Both the position numbers and the translations under genes were made by a program. The notes beneath the pieces were generated by a model, which was given only the letters and a program-made list of their open reading frames with translations, had not been told where the DNA came from and ran no database searches. A stretch of 64,000 nt of DNA from Phallus indusiatus. Lineage: Eukaryota; Basidiomycota; Agaricomycetes; Phallales; Phallaceae. The stretch's first letter is position 1. Every line of letters begins with the position of its first letter. The DNA is taken from the NCBI GenBank assembly GCA_027605045.1, contig JAQFWX010000005.1, forward strand, positions 62,001 through 126,000, given 5' to 3'. Below are positions 1-10,784 of the stretch, one piece after another.

Positions 1-259
1 TTTCAGAAGGAGTTGTGTTGTTAGTTTTTTTCAAATTAGCTGGATTTTCAATTCAACGAGCTTTAGTACTTGGCACTGACAGAATTCATTGGTAGTCCTC
101 GCTGTCAGTGTCATATGAGATGAAGCAGTGATAAAGTACAAACCTGAGACATATTAATTAGCCACCTATGAAGGTATAAATACAATGATTGATGATTGTA
201 TCGTGTATACAGACATTGGTAGCCATCGGCGCATTTCAACACGTGAGTTATAGCCTCAA
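1..259 (+). repeat. Inverted duplicate, copy A (reaches left edge)
   Basis: The reverse complement of 1-259 matches 6562-6774 along its length with small indels. Shared landmarks in the reverse-complement sense are TTGAGGCTATAACTCA, TTCATAGGTGGCTAATTAA, CTGCTTCATCTCA and CACAACTCCTTCTGA. A short internal inverted repeat (CACTGACAG with CTGTCAGTG) and a TATAAATA near 174-182 lie inside. It may be an old non-autonomous transposon or duplicated promoter DNA; the left end is outside the window. Confidence 0.7.
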
Positions 260-838
260 CTTGAATTTCAGTACTCAGTGCTCACAGTCTCTCGCAGCGC
301 TCAACTTTGAATTGATTTCAGAGTTAGTCATCCCAGAATCGCGTATGTAGTAACAATATCATTCATTGTTAACAGGAATAGTATTCGCTTTATTCTGCAC
401 GAGAGAGCGCCAATGGGTATGGCACTTCATCTCACCTGTCCATGTCACTGGCACCTCAAGGCGTCAGATCTGATCTTATGATGCCGCATAGCTTGAATTG
501 ATGCCAGCGTAATTCCTTCTTTTTGATAGGCATTATTGAATATTGAGTAAGACCATTAGGTTGCCACCATTTGCAGGCAATCAATTAACCGTCGCTATTC
601 ATTGCCTATTGTTTTTAGGCATGTCAATGGTTCAAAACGCAAGAGTGATTTGTATCAATAGCATTGAGAGCAAGATCCTTCTTACCGACTAAATGCCGTT
701 CTCACAAGAGTTAGTGCCGTGGTAGAACATGATCAACCTATTTAAATATAACGTGATTGTTCGAACACTCGAGGCGGTAACCTTTAAATACGTCGGTATA
801 CCGGATCTCCTAATCTTCAAGCTCTCGTTTCCACTAAT
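260..838. other. Spacer before array copy 1
   Basis: No gene recognised. The last 100 nt hold an AT-rich element (739-750) that may be the copy 1 core promoter. Confidence 0.5.
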
Positions 839-2788
839 ATGGACGCTGATGAACTCTTGCCGCAATTTGGTTCGGAGATACTGCAGTTTCAAGAATTCAC
901 TCGAGAGTCCAGGGCTGTCCGTTCGATGTCTTGTACGTTCTCTGTAGTTTATCAATGCCTTGTTGATTGTTAATGTGTTTCGTAGGCTCGATCCTTACCC
1001 TCATTTTTCTTGAGACAATATTCACGTTCGATAAAGAGGCGAGTTTCCTTAAGATTCTTTCTTTCCCGATGATTAAGTTGAGCACACTATTAGGTAAAAT
1101 ATATTTGGAGGTATGGGATTTTTTTAAATTTTTGCTCTCTTTGAGGTTCAGCGGCTCACTTTATGGTTTATCCTTCTAAGGCGTCCGTGGTCGTTCTTCA
1201 AAGTCTGTTTCCTAGCATGCAGATATTTCTCTGTAATACCAGTTCTGTAAGGCTTTTTACTGTTTTGAGAAGAGATTAATGCATAATCGATTCGCGATAG
1301 CATAACCATAGGTATGGACTAATTTCTCATTCCTGCATAAATTCTCAAAGAGTTGTCAGTCTCCTCTCAGGCTCCCCCGAGTAACATCGTGAGTATATGC
1401 TCTGAAATGTATATGCTTTGAAATTTTATATTGGAGCTGACCGATCCACCACAATGTTCAGTAGTAAGACCTTGGAAATGATACTTATCAAATTTGTAAC
1501 TTTGTTTTCACACAGTTGTCGATTTGAAGTATGGTACCTCGGACTGTGCGTTAGACTTCACAATGAAAAACCTCGCTCACTAACTTAAATCGATCGTTTC
1601 AGTGGCATCATAGTCGTCTCCCTTTCACCTAGCAGTGCTCTCTTAGCTATTAGACTGGATAAGTTATATGCCTCCAAGACGAGTACGCTTTGGCTGATCT
1701 GTTTACATACACCGTTTGTCTGACTGTCGGGTTTGTTCTCCAGTGCGCAGGGCGTTAATCTGTCTGGTATTGGGTCAGTTATTTGATTTTTCTTCTATGT
1801 TTATCATTATCAAACTATCTAACAGCTGAAGTTATTGTACGTTGGTTCACTACATATGTATCAGCTCGAATTCTACCTAACACTGGGCACAAGTCACAAA
1901 TCGGGGTTGCGATGTCATTTTTGCCCAAAACTAAATTCGTGTACAACACAGTTGTTCATGAATGCGCTGCAACTTTCTCTCAGTTTCAATGGCTCACCAA
2001 AAGCTTATCTATGTCAGTGCTTCAGATGATGCTCAATGTCTACTAATGCTTGTATAATAGGCTTCCATATCTGATAGTAGTCTGTACGTGATAATATCGC
2101 CTCCCATCATTTCAATGGGCAGTTTGACCTTCGGATATGATCAGGCATATATATATTTATTGCCTGGTATGCGTTCATTCGACATCGCCGTGAACAAGCA
2201 TCGTTGTCTAGTATACGGGCCGTGCGGAATAATTTTGCACCATTTTATATTCTTCTCATCCGAGATGGCGTACTCTGCTACATTATGTGAGCTTTTATGT
2301 TTGTTTATCGTCCTGCACCCAGGTTGCAACTCTAGCTTTGATAGTAATTTCTGTATGATCGTTTCATTACTTTACTAACTTGGCGTATATACTAATAGTC
2401 TTTTAGTAGGAATATTTGTCGGGTTTGTCATGTTGATAACGATTTCGAGTGAAAATGCATTGGCTGTGGCTCCTCCTGCGTACGTTCAAGAAATTTCATA
2501 CGTTCAACACAGAGGACATGTGCTCATAAATGATAATACTCTTTATACAGTATTGTCGTCGGGATAACGTCCATATCTGTTCGTCGCGCTCACATGTTCA
2601 GTCTCCGGTTTCTAATACTCTTTTTTCAGTGCTGTCGGCTAGCATTGCTTCTACAGGGCGATCCGGGACGTGCGATTGGGGTTTATCAGGCCGGGTTGAA
2701 TACTATTGAACTCCGCGTCGAGACGTTGAAGGATAGAAATTCAACTACGGCATCAGTTAGTACTTTTTGTCAGACTTATCAGAGTTAA
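839..2788 (+). CDS. DUF6533-like seven-helix membrane protein, array copy 1
   Basis: Predicted 324-residue membrane protein, function unknown. Exons: 839-932, 986-1038, 1094-1110, 1181-1246, 1301-1311, 1360-1388, 1462-1463, 1516-1545, 1603-1682, 1744-1773, 1826-1836, 1894-2012, 2061-2083, 2145-2286, 2345-2352, 2407-2479, 2551-2578, 2630-2788. They total 975 nt with no internal stop. The DUF6533 signature is visible: TFDKE ending exon 2, KYIWR over exons 3-4, then RPWSFFK and a CRY triplet. Later landmarks are WYLGL (exon 8), LLAIRLDKLYASK (exon 9), LLIRDGVLCYI (exon 14) and CCRLALLLQGDPG (exon 18). Helices fall in exons 2, 4-6, 8-9, 10-11, 13-14, 14-16 and 16-18. Intron 2 uses a GC donor (gcgagt at 1039), and exon 6 begins 6 nt further upstream than in the paralogues. 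An AT-rich element near 739-750 may serve as a TATA box. Family membership rests on motif reading only. Confidence 0.82.
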
Positions 2789-3611
2789 AGGAGATGTTTC
2801 TGTTCTGTCCGTTGTTGCGCGTACTAGTAGTCATCATGTTCGGCTTGAATGAACTGGAGGACTGAGTCCGATGAGTCATTGTCGACGGCGTGTTTGGAAT
2901 CTGAATAAACTAGATATGGATAATGTAGGCCAGGTTTCTCTTGCAGTCAGAAACAGGCAACACACCGAAAATTTCATTTGCTGTGAAACTTTTTGACGCT
3001 TGCAGATTCATCGCACTTTGGGCTAGTAAAAGTCCGCAAAATCCCAAGTCCCGCCGACGGACTACCGCGAATTTTGGTTGCGGTGACGCCGATCGCTTAC
3101 TCCGGGCGTCTTTCCTTTACTCTGTCACCACTGCAGGAAAATAACTATGATATTCATTGACCATTGATGTGTGTTGATACTTTAATCGTCGTTTTCCCTA
3201 TATAAACTCTTATCATGGTATTACAGTTAATGTCATCCAATGACAGGTGGGAGACCGAATATGAAAGTACGTTGACTTGTTTTTAACGAATTTGAGGATT
3301 GAACTCAGCGGCGCCCTAGAAGTCTGATAGTAGGTCGAGTAAGTCGAGAGTCGGATGCACTCAATGGCATCCCAGCGCTCATAATACGGGTTTATGTGCT
3401 CACACGAAGCGCAGCTCCAGAATCGAGGTGTCTGACGAAGAAACGTTTGGGATCAAACAACTGAGTTGTTCCTCGCTTTGATCAAACAACTGAGCTATTC
3501 CTCATTTTGGGCTAGCCCCAGTTCATCACAATCCCTGTGAATGATGCTCCACCCCAAAGTACTTAAAAACACAGCTCAATCTCATGCTTATTTTCTGCAT
3601 TACCTCGAGCG
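2789..3611. other. Spacer between array copies 1 and 2
   Basis: No coding signal seen; contains the 29-bp tandem repeat at 3451-3508. Confidence 0.55.
3451..3508 (+). repeat. 29-bp tandem direct repeat, two units
   Basis: Units 3451-3479 and 3480-3508 both begin GATCAAACAACTGAG and differ at only a few positions. They lie about 100 nt upstream of the start of array copy 2. Function unknown. Confidence 0.8.
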
Positions 3612-5502
3612 ATGGCTGGCTTCGACATGAACATAACCAGTAAACTAAATGTGTCAGAAACTCTAGAAGAAACGCAGCTGGTGACAGCCACACAACAGCT
3701 TCGAGCCCTTCATTCAATGTGTTGTGCGTCTCAGCTCTAGGAACGTAATCATTCAGAAAGGAAGATAATTATCTCTTGCGTAGATTGTATCCTTACACTC
3801 GTCTCACTTGAAATAATATCTACCTTTGACAAGGAGGTGAGTTCTTACGATCATTTCGTAGTAAAGCCTGATGTAATTCGTCTCAATAAGGTATTGTACA
3901 TTTGGAGGTAATTTGTCGTTGGTTGCTTCTACAAAGGACTCAACGTAAATTCTTTACATACAGGCGTCCTTGGTCCCTCTTCAAACTCCTTTTCGTACCC
4001 TGTAGATATCTTTCCGCTATACCGGCTCTGTAAGACTTCCATTTGATATAGCAGTCAAACTGATGCATATTCAATTGTAAATAGCCTCATATTAAGTGAA
4101 TACTCCTTTTTACTGTAGGAATAGCATCTCTGATGATTTTTAGTACCCCCCGCACCAAGTGATGCTGTGAGTAAATCCTCCTTAATTTATCACTTAGCTG
4201 ATTTGTTGATCTTAGTAGTAAGTGATCAACTACCTTAGCCAAATCAAAAATCCATGGTTTACAGCTGCGAATTTTTTGGTTGGTACATTGGTGTGTACGT
4301 ACGCGTGATTACCATTGTTTCTAAATCTCGCGACTTCAATGATAACATGCGTATTGTCATAATTAGAATTGGCATGGCTGTCACCACCTTCCCTGGTAGC
4401 TGTCTCTTGGCCATCAGGCTAGATTTATTATTTAAATCAAAAATAAGTAAGATTTTATGGCAATTTTGTACTTGTTTTCTGCTCAATTTCTATATCCAGT
4501 GCGCGCAGTATTGGTGACATTAGTGTTTCGTAAGTCATTATAAATATGGCATACTTCTCGCATTCGTTCATTGCTTTATTGATCCTTAACTCTTGACAGT
4601 TGAAATTGCTGTAGGTTTCGTCGTTACTATCATTAGCAACGTCGAAATTAACGTATTGCATCAGTCACAATTAGCAGTTACGCCGCTCGTTATATCCAGG
4701 GAATCCGTTGGCTATGCTTCGACCCCCTTTGGTGGTACTTGTACTGGACATATCTCAAATTCTACGTGGCTTCACGAAATTTTGCTTTTGTCAGTGTTTC
4801 AGTTATCCCTTGAGACAATTGAACAATTGATGTAGATTGATTTACATAGGGTTCCGTATCTAGCTATTATTTGTTCGTACTCGTTCGGTCATCATAATGT
4901 CTCAACGAGTTGATACCTCAAGTCAATAGGTGTATACATCGTCATTACCTGGTGTGCGTTTATACGACATTGCCGGGAGAAAACATTATTATCCACCATG
5001 CGGGTAGTGCGGGAAAATTTCGCGCCGCTTTATCTTCTTTTTACTCGGGATGGCGTGGTTTATTATATCATGTGAGTCGACGTGGCTTATTCCTCTGACC
5101 ACGATGATATTAAGATTTTATAGAAATTTTTGTATAATCTAACTCACTCGTTTTAAATACCGATACTGATAATCTCTCAGTCGGAATACTGTGTGGTTTT
5201 CTTTTCTTGTCAATTTCTTCCAGCACCAGCGCGTTGCTTTCTGCCGGTCCCCTGTACGTCTTTATGTAGCTATATAATTCATCAATTCACGAGTGATGGC
5301 TTGATAGCATGATTATTGGAATAACATCCATCTCCGTAAGTACAGTGTTTTCTTAAATGTCTCAGAAAGTAAAAATATTCTAACCTGTTTTTAAATTGGG
5401 TAGTGTTGTCGACTGGTGCTACTTCTGCATGGTGATCCGGAACATGCGACCGGGGTGTATGAACTGGACACAAATGAATTCTATGTTGAAATGAGAAATT
5501 AG
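3612..5502 (+). CDS. DUF6533-like seven-helix membrane protein, array copy 2
   Basis: Predicted 310-residue protein. Exons: 3612-3723, 3784-3836, 3891-3907, 3964-4029, 4085-4095, 4144-4166, 4216-4217, 4265-4294, 4367-4446, 4500-4529, 4600-4610, 4665-4789, 4850-4872, 4930-5071, 5124-5131, 5181-5253, 5308-5335, 5404-5502. The sum is 933 nt and all junctions are GT-AG. The start ATG at 3612 gives an exon 1 of the family size, with an NIT sequon in the presumed outward N-terminus. Exon 12 is 6 nt longer than in copies 1, 7, 8 and 9, which lengthens the loop between helices 4 and 5. Conserved landmarks include LYIWR, RPWSLFK, WYIGV, RDGVVYYI and LLLHGDPEHATGVYE. The C-terminal tail is short, ending soon after the HGDP motif. 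The gene lies 823 nt downstream of copy 1 in the same orientation and shows no disabling lesion. Confidence 0.85.
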
Positions 5503-6065
5503 TGGAGATATATAAGTTCGCTGATCTGTATCTTTTCAGTATTCTAGACATCCGATCGTTTCTGGTTTAGTGTCGACTTTAGATTAAACATGTTGTTATT
5601 TATTGTCTAACGATTCGTACTTGTTTGAATGTACTTCAAGGTATTATGATGCTCAAATTACGATGATGCTGAGCGCTGAAGCGCTGAAGGACGGCGGCCG
5701 GACTCCGGAGATGTGACCGACGCCTTTTCGTCTGAATCGTCCCCGTTCTTGTATCATGATCGCAACCTTGAACCATCTTGTTTTTGGCCCTGTGGTTTTG
5801 CGATATGCATGTCATTGAAATGCCAAGTGTTGAGCGACGTGGAACCCCCGTTTGCAATTGAAGTGCGACTCCCCCCAATTTGCAGAAGGAAGTAGGCCGG
5901 ATAACGCTCGAGTGTGTACGACAACGGTTTCATGGACGTATCTTCTTATCAATTAACTGACAAAGTTCGTATTTCGGAGTCGCTGTCCAAATTGCACATT
6001 GTGCAGTTCAAGCTCAAGAAAATCAGGCGCGGTTTGATTGGGGTTAACCACAAGGCCTTGCCAAC

Positions 6066-6135
6066 ATTTTTTCTGGTGAGCTCGAGTCGCAACAAGCCAT
6101 ATAATAATGCCATTTACTTAATTTGTGCCGTATGC
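6066..6135 (+). repeat. Partial duplicate of the copy 3 promoter segment
   Basis: The stretch GGTGAGCTCGAGTCGCAACA followed by an ATATAATA element and GTGCCGTAT parallels 6961-7023, just upstream of array copy 3. It looks like a duplicated 5' flank whose gene has been lost. Confidence 0.6.
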
Positions 6136-6561
6136 TAATGCAGTATTCTACACATTCTTTGCTATGTTCTATGTCCTCGCCCAACGCTACTAGTAGGAGT
6201 AACGTTGTCTGAATACTACGTCTCCACTCGTTTCAAGTTCGCCTCGTAACATTTCTATAAAAGGTCGCGTGAATTCAATGGTTTCGGTTATCACTATAGC
6301 CTATCAACACAGATGTTTCACAAGAGCTACACACGCAACTCGCCGTATGGCTGTTATGCGATTCCTGATGACGACGAGCGTCAAAGCGTCATCTTCAGTC
6401 TACCCCCTGCCAGGCAGTTTACTTTCCATGCTCTTGCTCAATCATCACCCTTTTCAAATCGTATCTTGAGCTTGTTAACCGCTTTGAATTGCAATACGTA
6501 GAAGAAACGGTCTGCCGTGGCAATCGAAGTCACCGGGCCTGGCTGTACGGTTGTCACGGTA

Positions 6562-6774
6562 TTGAGGCTATAACTCATGTGTTGACTTGTGCTGATTGCT
6601 ATATATACATGGTATGATTGTATTTCTATCTTCATAGATGGCTAATTAAAATATTTTATGCTGTTTGTATTTTACTGCTTCATCTCACATGACAGCCACT
6701 AGAATACCAATGGATTCTGTCAGTGACAAAGTTCTTTGATTTGAAAGAAATCAGTAACACAACTCCTACTGAGA
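6562..6774 (-). repeat. Inverted duplicate, copy B
   Basis: Diverged inverted copy of 1-259. Similarity stops abruptly at about 6562 on one side, whereas the other end fades near 6774 because copy A reaches the window edge. It sits in the spacer between array copies 2 and 3. Confidence 0.7.
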
Positions 6775-6995
6775 TGACAAGGTATATTCCTGCGCCAAAT
6801 TGTATTCACTACAGCGATCCGACCCCACGATCCAAAGGACCTTGCCGTGTCTGAAGACCTCTTAGAATCTCTCAGAGCATCAGGAGCTGCGGATATTTGG
6901 AGTTGCTGGAACACCTCAGGATAATTGATCCCAGTTTTGATCGCTCAATGATAAATATCCTTTTGTTTCTTGTGAGCTCAAGCCGCAACAGGTCA

Positions 6996-7002
6996 TATAA
7001 AA
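6996..7002 (+). promoter_or_regulatory. TATA-like element of array copy 3
   Basis: TATAAAA begins 79 nt before the ATG at 7075, within a segment that is duplicated at 6066-6135. Position and sequence suit a basidiomycete core promoter; not proven. Confidence 0.45.
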
Positions 7003-7074
7003 TGTCGTTCGTTGCGTGCCGTATTAGGCTGAGATACCTTAAACACAGTCCAATCTTTTGCTCATTTTTCCGTC

Positions 7075-9000
7075 ATGTCCTCACAGAGTAATACGACTGC
7101 CACGTCTTCACCTTTGTTGGAGCAGGAAAAATTCCTACAACAGCTTTTCTCTACTCGTTCAATAGCTTGTAGGTTTTATTTCCCATGCCGACCATTGATC
7201 CGCAAAAGAAGATCTGAAGACTCGTTGTACAGACTGTCTTCTTACTCTCATTGTTCTTGAGATACTATTTACGTTCAACAAAGAGGTGAGCTTTACTCAA
7301 GGCACGTTGCGGCGTTGTCTCCGTACAGGATTCTTATCATCCCATCAGATAATATACATTTGGAGGTATTCCATTCATCCAAGCTTGTTTTATTTTGATC
7401 GGAGAATTCAATGAAACGGTACTATAAAGGCGTCCAGGCTGGTCCTTCTTCAAGGTCTTTTACATATTGGATATCTTCCCATTATCCCGACCCTGTAAAT
7501 CTTCTGCTTTATCTGTTGTGTTTTGCAACCGCTCATGCCCTATAGTATTGTAATAGGTAGACCCTTTTCTTCTGTTTTCGCACCGCGGTGATTTTGACAG
7601 CTATTAGTTCCTTTGGCGCCAAGCGATGCTGTGAGTATACTCATTACTGGCTTTCTCACTTCACTGATCCATTTGTTATGTTTAGTAGTAAGTAATCAGA
7701 TGGTACCGTCTTAGTTGATGTTATGAAGCTATGCCCTATAGCTGTATGTTTTTGGCGTGGTACCTCGGTCTGTGCGTAATATGCCTTGCGTATTTTTAAA
7801 AGATTGGGACTCACCACTGCGGGAATTTAATACTTAATGATCACAGTGTTAATACAATTTTTACTGTCTGGCCTAGTAGTTGCCTTTTAGCTATTAGATT
7901 GGACAGGCTGTACGCGTCCAAAAGCAGTAAGATGGAACGAAGTTTACATCACTATCTGTCAAATTGATCATTGATTGTTTTGTTTTTAGTTCGCAAGATA
8001 CTGATAACTTTAGTCCTTGGTTAGTTTTTTCCTCGTCTTTGTCCGTTTGAACGCTTATTTTTAGCTGAGGGTATTGTACGAATCCTTTGTTATTAGGTAT
8101 GCTTTGATTGACGGATGATCTTGCACCAGTCGATCCTAGCAGTTGGATCGTCCACTGTAACCAAAGAGAAACTGAGCTACGTTGGAGGGCCAGTGAACAA
8201 TTGCGTTGGACATGTCTCAGAATCCTTCTGGCTCGCCAAAAGTTTGATTTTGTCAGTGAAATTTCAATTGCCTTTTCTCTCATGAAATCTGAAAAAAATC
8301 AATTTGTTGTAGCCTCCCATACCTTAGTTTGGCTTGTGAGTATCCAGCATTATATCCTGACGTGTATACGCAACTCGAACATGATAGGTGTATACATTGC
8401 TATTGCCTGGTATGCATTTATTCGACACTGTCGGGAGAAAGCATCACTATCTAGCATCTGGGCTGTGCGGAAAAATTTCGCGCCTCTTTATGTCCTTTTT
8501 ATCCGAGACGGCTTAGTCTGCTACATTATGTAGGATTTGCAGTGTTCATCTTATTGGTATCCAGCCTCACACCCATGTTTTATAGTAACACTTGTATATT
8601 TGCTTCGCTTGAACCTCTCGCTAATACTAACGAATTTTAGTCGGTATACTGTTCGGCTTTCTTCTTTTGACGGTTCCTTCCAAGTCAAGCGAGCTGGTTT
8701 TGGTTGGTCCTGTGTACGTTATCGCATCCATCTTCGGTTTGATAAATTTGCTCATAACCTTTCATAGCGTAATTTCCGTAGTAACATCTATGTCTGTACG
8801 TCCTCACTTTAAAAATTCCATAATCAAAGATGCTCTAACCTGTTTCATCTCGGTAGTGCTGTCGACTAGTCTTGCTTCTTCATGGTGATCCAGGATATGC
8901 AACCGGGGTTTATGTAGATTCCACCGAAGTTCACGTCGAGATGATGAAGCTGGAAGAATCATCGACCTGTGCGTCTTTTGAAGCTCCAAGGGATGTCTAA
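7075..9000 (+). CDS. DUF6533-like seven-helix membrane protein, array copy 3 (exon 4 altered)
   Basis: Exons: 7075-7168, 7233-7285, 7349-7365, exon 4, 7546-7556, 7608-7630, 7686-7687, 7742-7771, 7847-7926, 7990-8019, 8065-8075, 8130-8251, 8313-8335, 8388-8529, 8586-8593, 8641-8713, 8768-8795, 8857-9000. All are intact except exon 4. The position homologous to the paralogues (7430-7494) gives 65 nt instead of 66, which shifts the frame. A CAG eight bases in allows an alternative exon 7438-7494 (57 nt) that restores the frame and still ends in YLPIIPTL, but it loses the WSLFK motif. With that splice the protein is 315 residues. The gene is therefore either functional through a shifted acceptor or a very young pseudogene; every later exon remains open. 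Landmarks include WYLGL, FIRDGLVCYI and LLLHGDPGYATGVYV. A TATA-like element sits about 75 nt before the ATG. Confidence 0.7.
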
Positions 9001-10784
9001 TCCGTCTCGGTGTGATCACCTGTACCGGTAATTCAATTGTTGACTCGAAAATTTATGACCAGCCTAACGCTGCTGCTTGATTTTATGTCAAAGCTTCTTT
9101 AATCTTGCAAATAGAAATAAAAGTTATGGCATCTTTTGGAGGTTGAGCATAGGAACGTATCTATTTTTTTTTACACTGTCGTCACGGTCAAGCGGTCGTT
9201 AGCGCGAAAGCATGTTACGGGCGCCTTTTCGGTTTCCGTCTGTTCGTCGTCATCGCGTCACTTTCACAAAAACAGACATACTGCGTAAGCATGCCTTGTA
9301 ACTCATGGTTTATTGTTGATAGCACGAGCTGAAAGCACGTTACATTCTCACTTATTCGACCGGTGTATCTATTTTGCCAATGGAGTTGAGCACTGAACGC
9401 ACAGAAGTTTGATGCAAACCTACCGGTCTTTCGTCTTTGGTTTGGTCGTTGCAGGTCATTCAAGCGTTACATCCGAGCGCTACAGCAATAGTCTCCTTAC
9501 TTCACACAAATGTGCACAAAAGGGCTCCTGCCTGCGGCTCAAAAGCTTGAGATATAGCAAGAATGGGGGTTAAATATGGACAGCTTAAGACGATTGGTAT
9601 GGAGATACCTTCTTGACAACAAAATCGGGTGCCGCTTTTTGCCTTACATGAGCTGATTTGGCAACCCGAAGAACGTTTGCACCATCAGGATAAGACAGCT
9701 GAGGTTCTTGCTCAGTTCGTCCCACACAACTCGTATAAACGGAGGCCGATCTATTTCGTGCGCTGAGGAGTCTAACAGCAAGACGCAGTACCTTCACAGC
9801 CCGATAGGTTACTTCGTCATATTTGATAAAATCTCAGTGCAAACCTTTTCCTTGTCAATGGTCGTTTTTCAGGTTCTTTTATTTAATACGTTGTGGGTAT
9901 CTTTCAATTATAGCGGCTCTGTAAGACTTCCGTTTCATTTTCCGGTTTGTATTGATATGGCTTACGGAGCTAACCCACGTAAACCTATTTTACACAGCTG
10001 CTCCACAGGACCTAAGGCCTAAACACGCACCGTATCATGTATGGTTGGCTCGTCCATGGGCGTCAAAGCGATTTGATATACTCGCTCCATGGCATATGCT
10101 CTTGTCAGCGCCTGCTGTTGTGCCGACAAACTCTATATACGTAGCATCAGCTAACACTGCTTCCAGATCTTCGTTTACGTTTGTTGATTGATTTGATTTG
10201 CGATGAAGAAATCGGTCCATGTGGAGGTCAAAACGTTGGATGAGCCTCGCGGCATCGGGCTGAGGCTATGATAGGTCTGTGTTGGCTCTGTGCAGATGGC
10301 TCCAAATGAATGACACATTGTACGGATACTGTGTTTATTTCTATTCCCACTGTCTAAGTAACTTATCAATATTTTCTGTGCTGCTCGTTCTTTGTCCTTT
10401 GTCCCGTGATGGTACCTATGGCGAGGATTCAACGACGGTTTATTTTCACAATGTTCCAATTCTAGCCACCAAATCAACTACATGTGAACGTATTGAGCTG
10501 TGATGTTTCTTTGACGTGTCATGTGGTGGAAACTTAATCATGACCAATCAATCAAAGATGCTTCGCAACCCCCATCATACGTTTACAATTTCAATCTTAT
10601 CTTCATCAAACACCCATCCTAGCGCTTCTCCTTGAGCCAAGACCACACTTGCTGTTGGGAGAATCCATATATTGCAATTTTCGATGAAGTAATTGAACTC
10701 CTCTGCGTTCTTGTGTTTCTATATCTCAAACCACCTTCTACCTAATTTATCGCCTGGTTGCCACCACTTATTACTACTATAAAC
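9001..10784. other. Spacer between array copies 3 and 4
   Basis: Apart from the exon 4 relic at 9873-9935 nothing recognisable was found. The size and the relic suggest a lost tenth array member. Confidence 0.5.
9873..9935 (+). pseudogene. Relic of a DUF6533-like exon 4 and its donor
   Basis: The run GTATCTTTCAATTATAGCGG then CTCTGTAAGACTTCC closely follows the 3' half of exon 4 and the start of intron 4 of array copy 2 (ending at 4029). The upstream half is only weakly similar and no other exon of the family is convincing nearby, so this is a decayed extra copy in the copy 3-4 spacer. Confidence 0.5.

Larger units (their letters stand above)
5503..7074. other. Spacer between array copies 2 and 3
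   Basis: No gene recognised. It holds the promoter-like duplicates (6066-6135 and 6961-7023) and the inverted duplicate copy B. A 62-residue frame at 6313-6501 has no recognisable motif. Confidence 0.5.
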
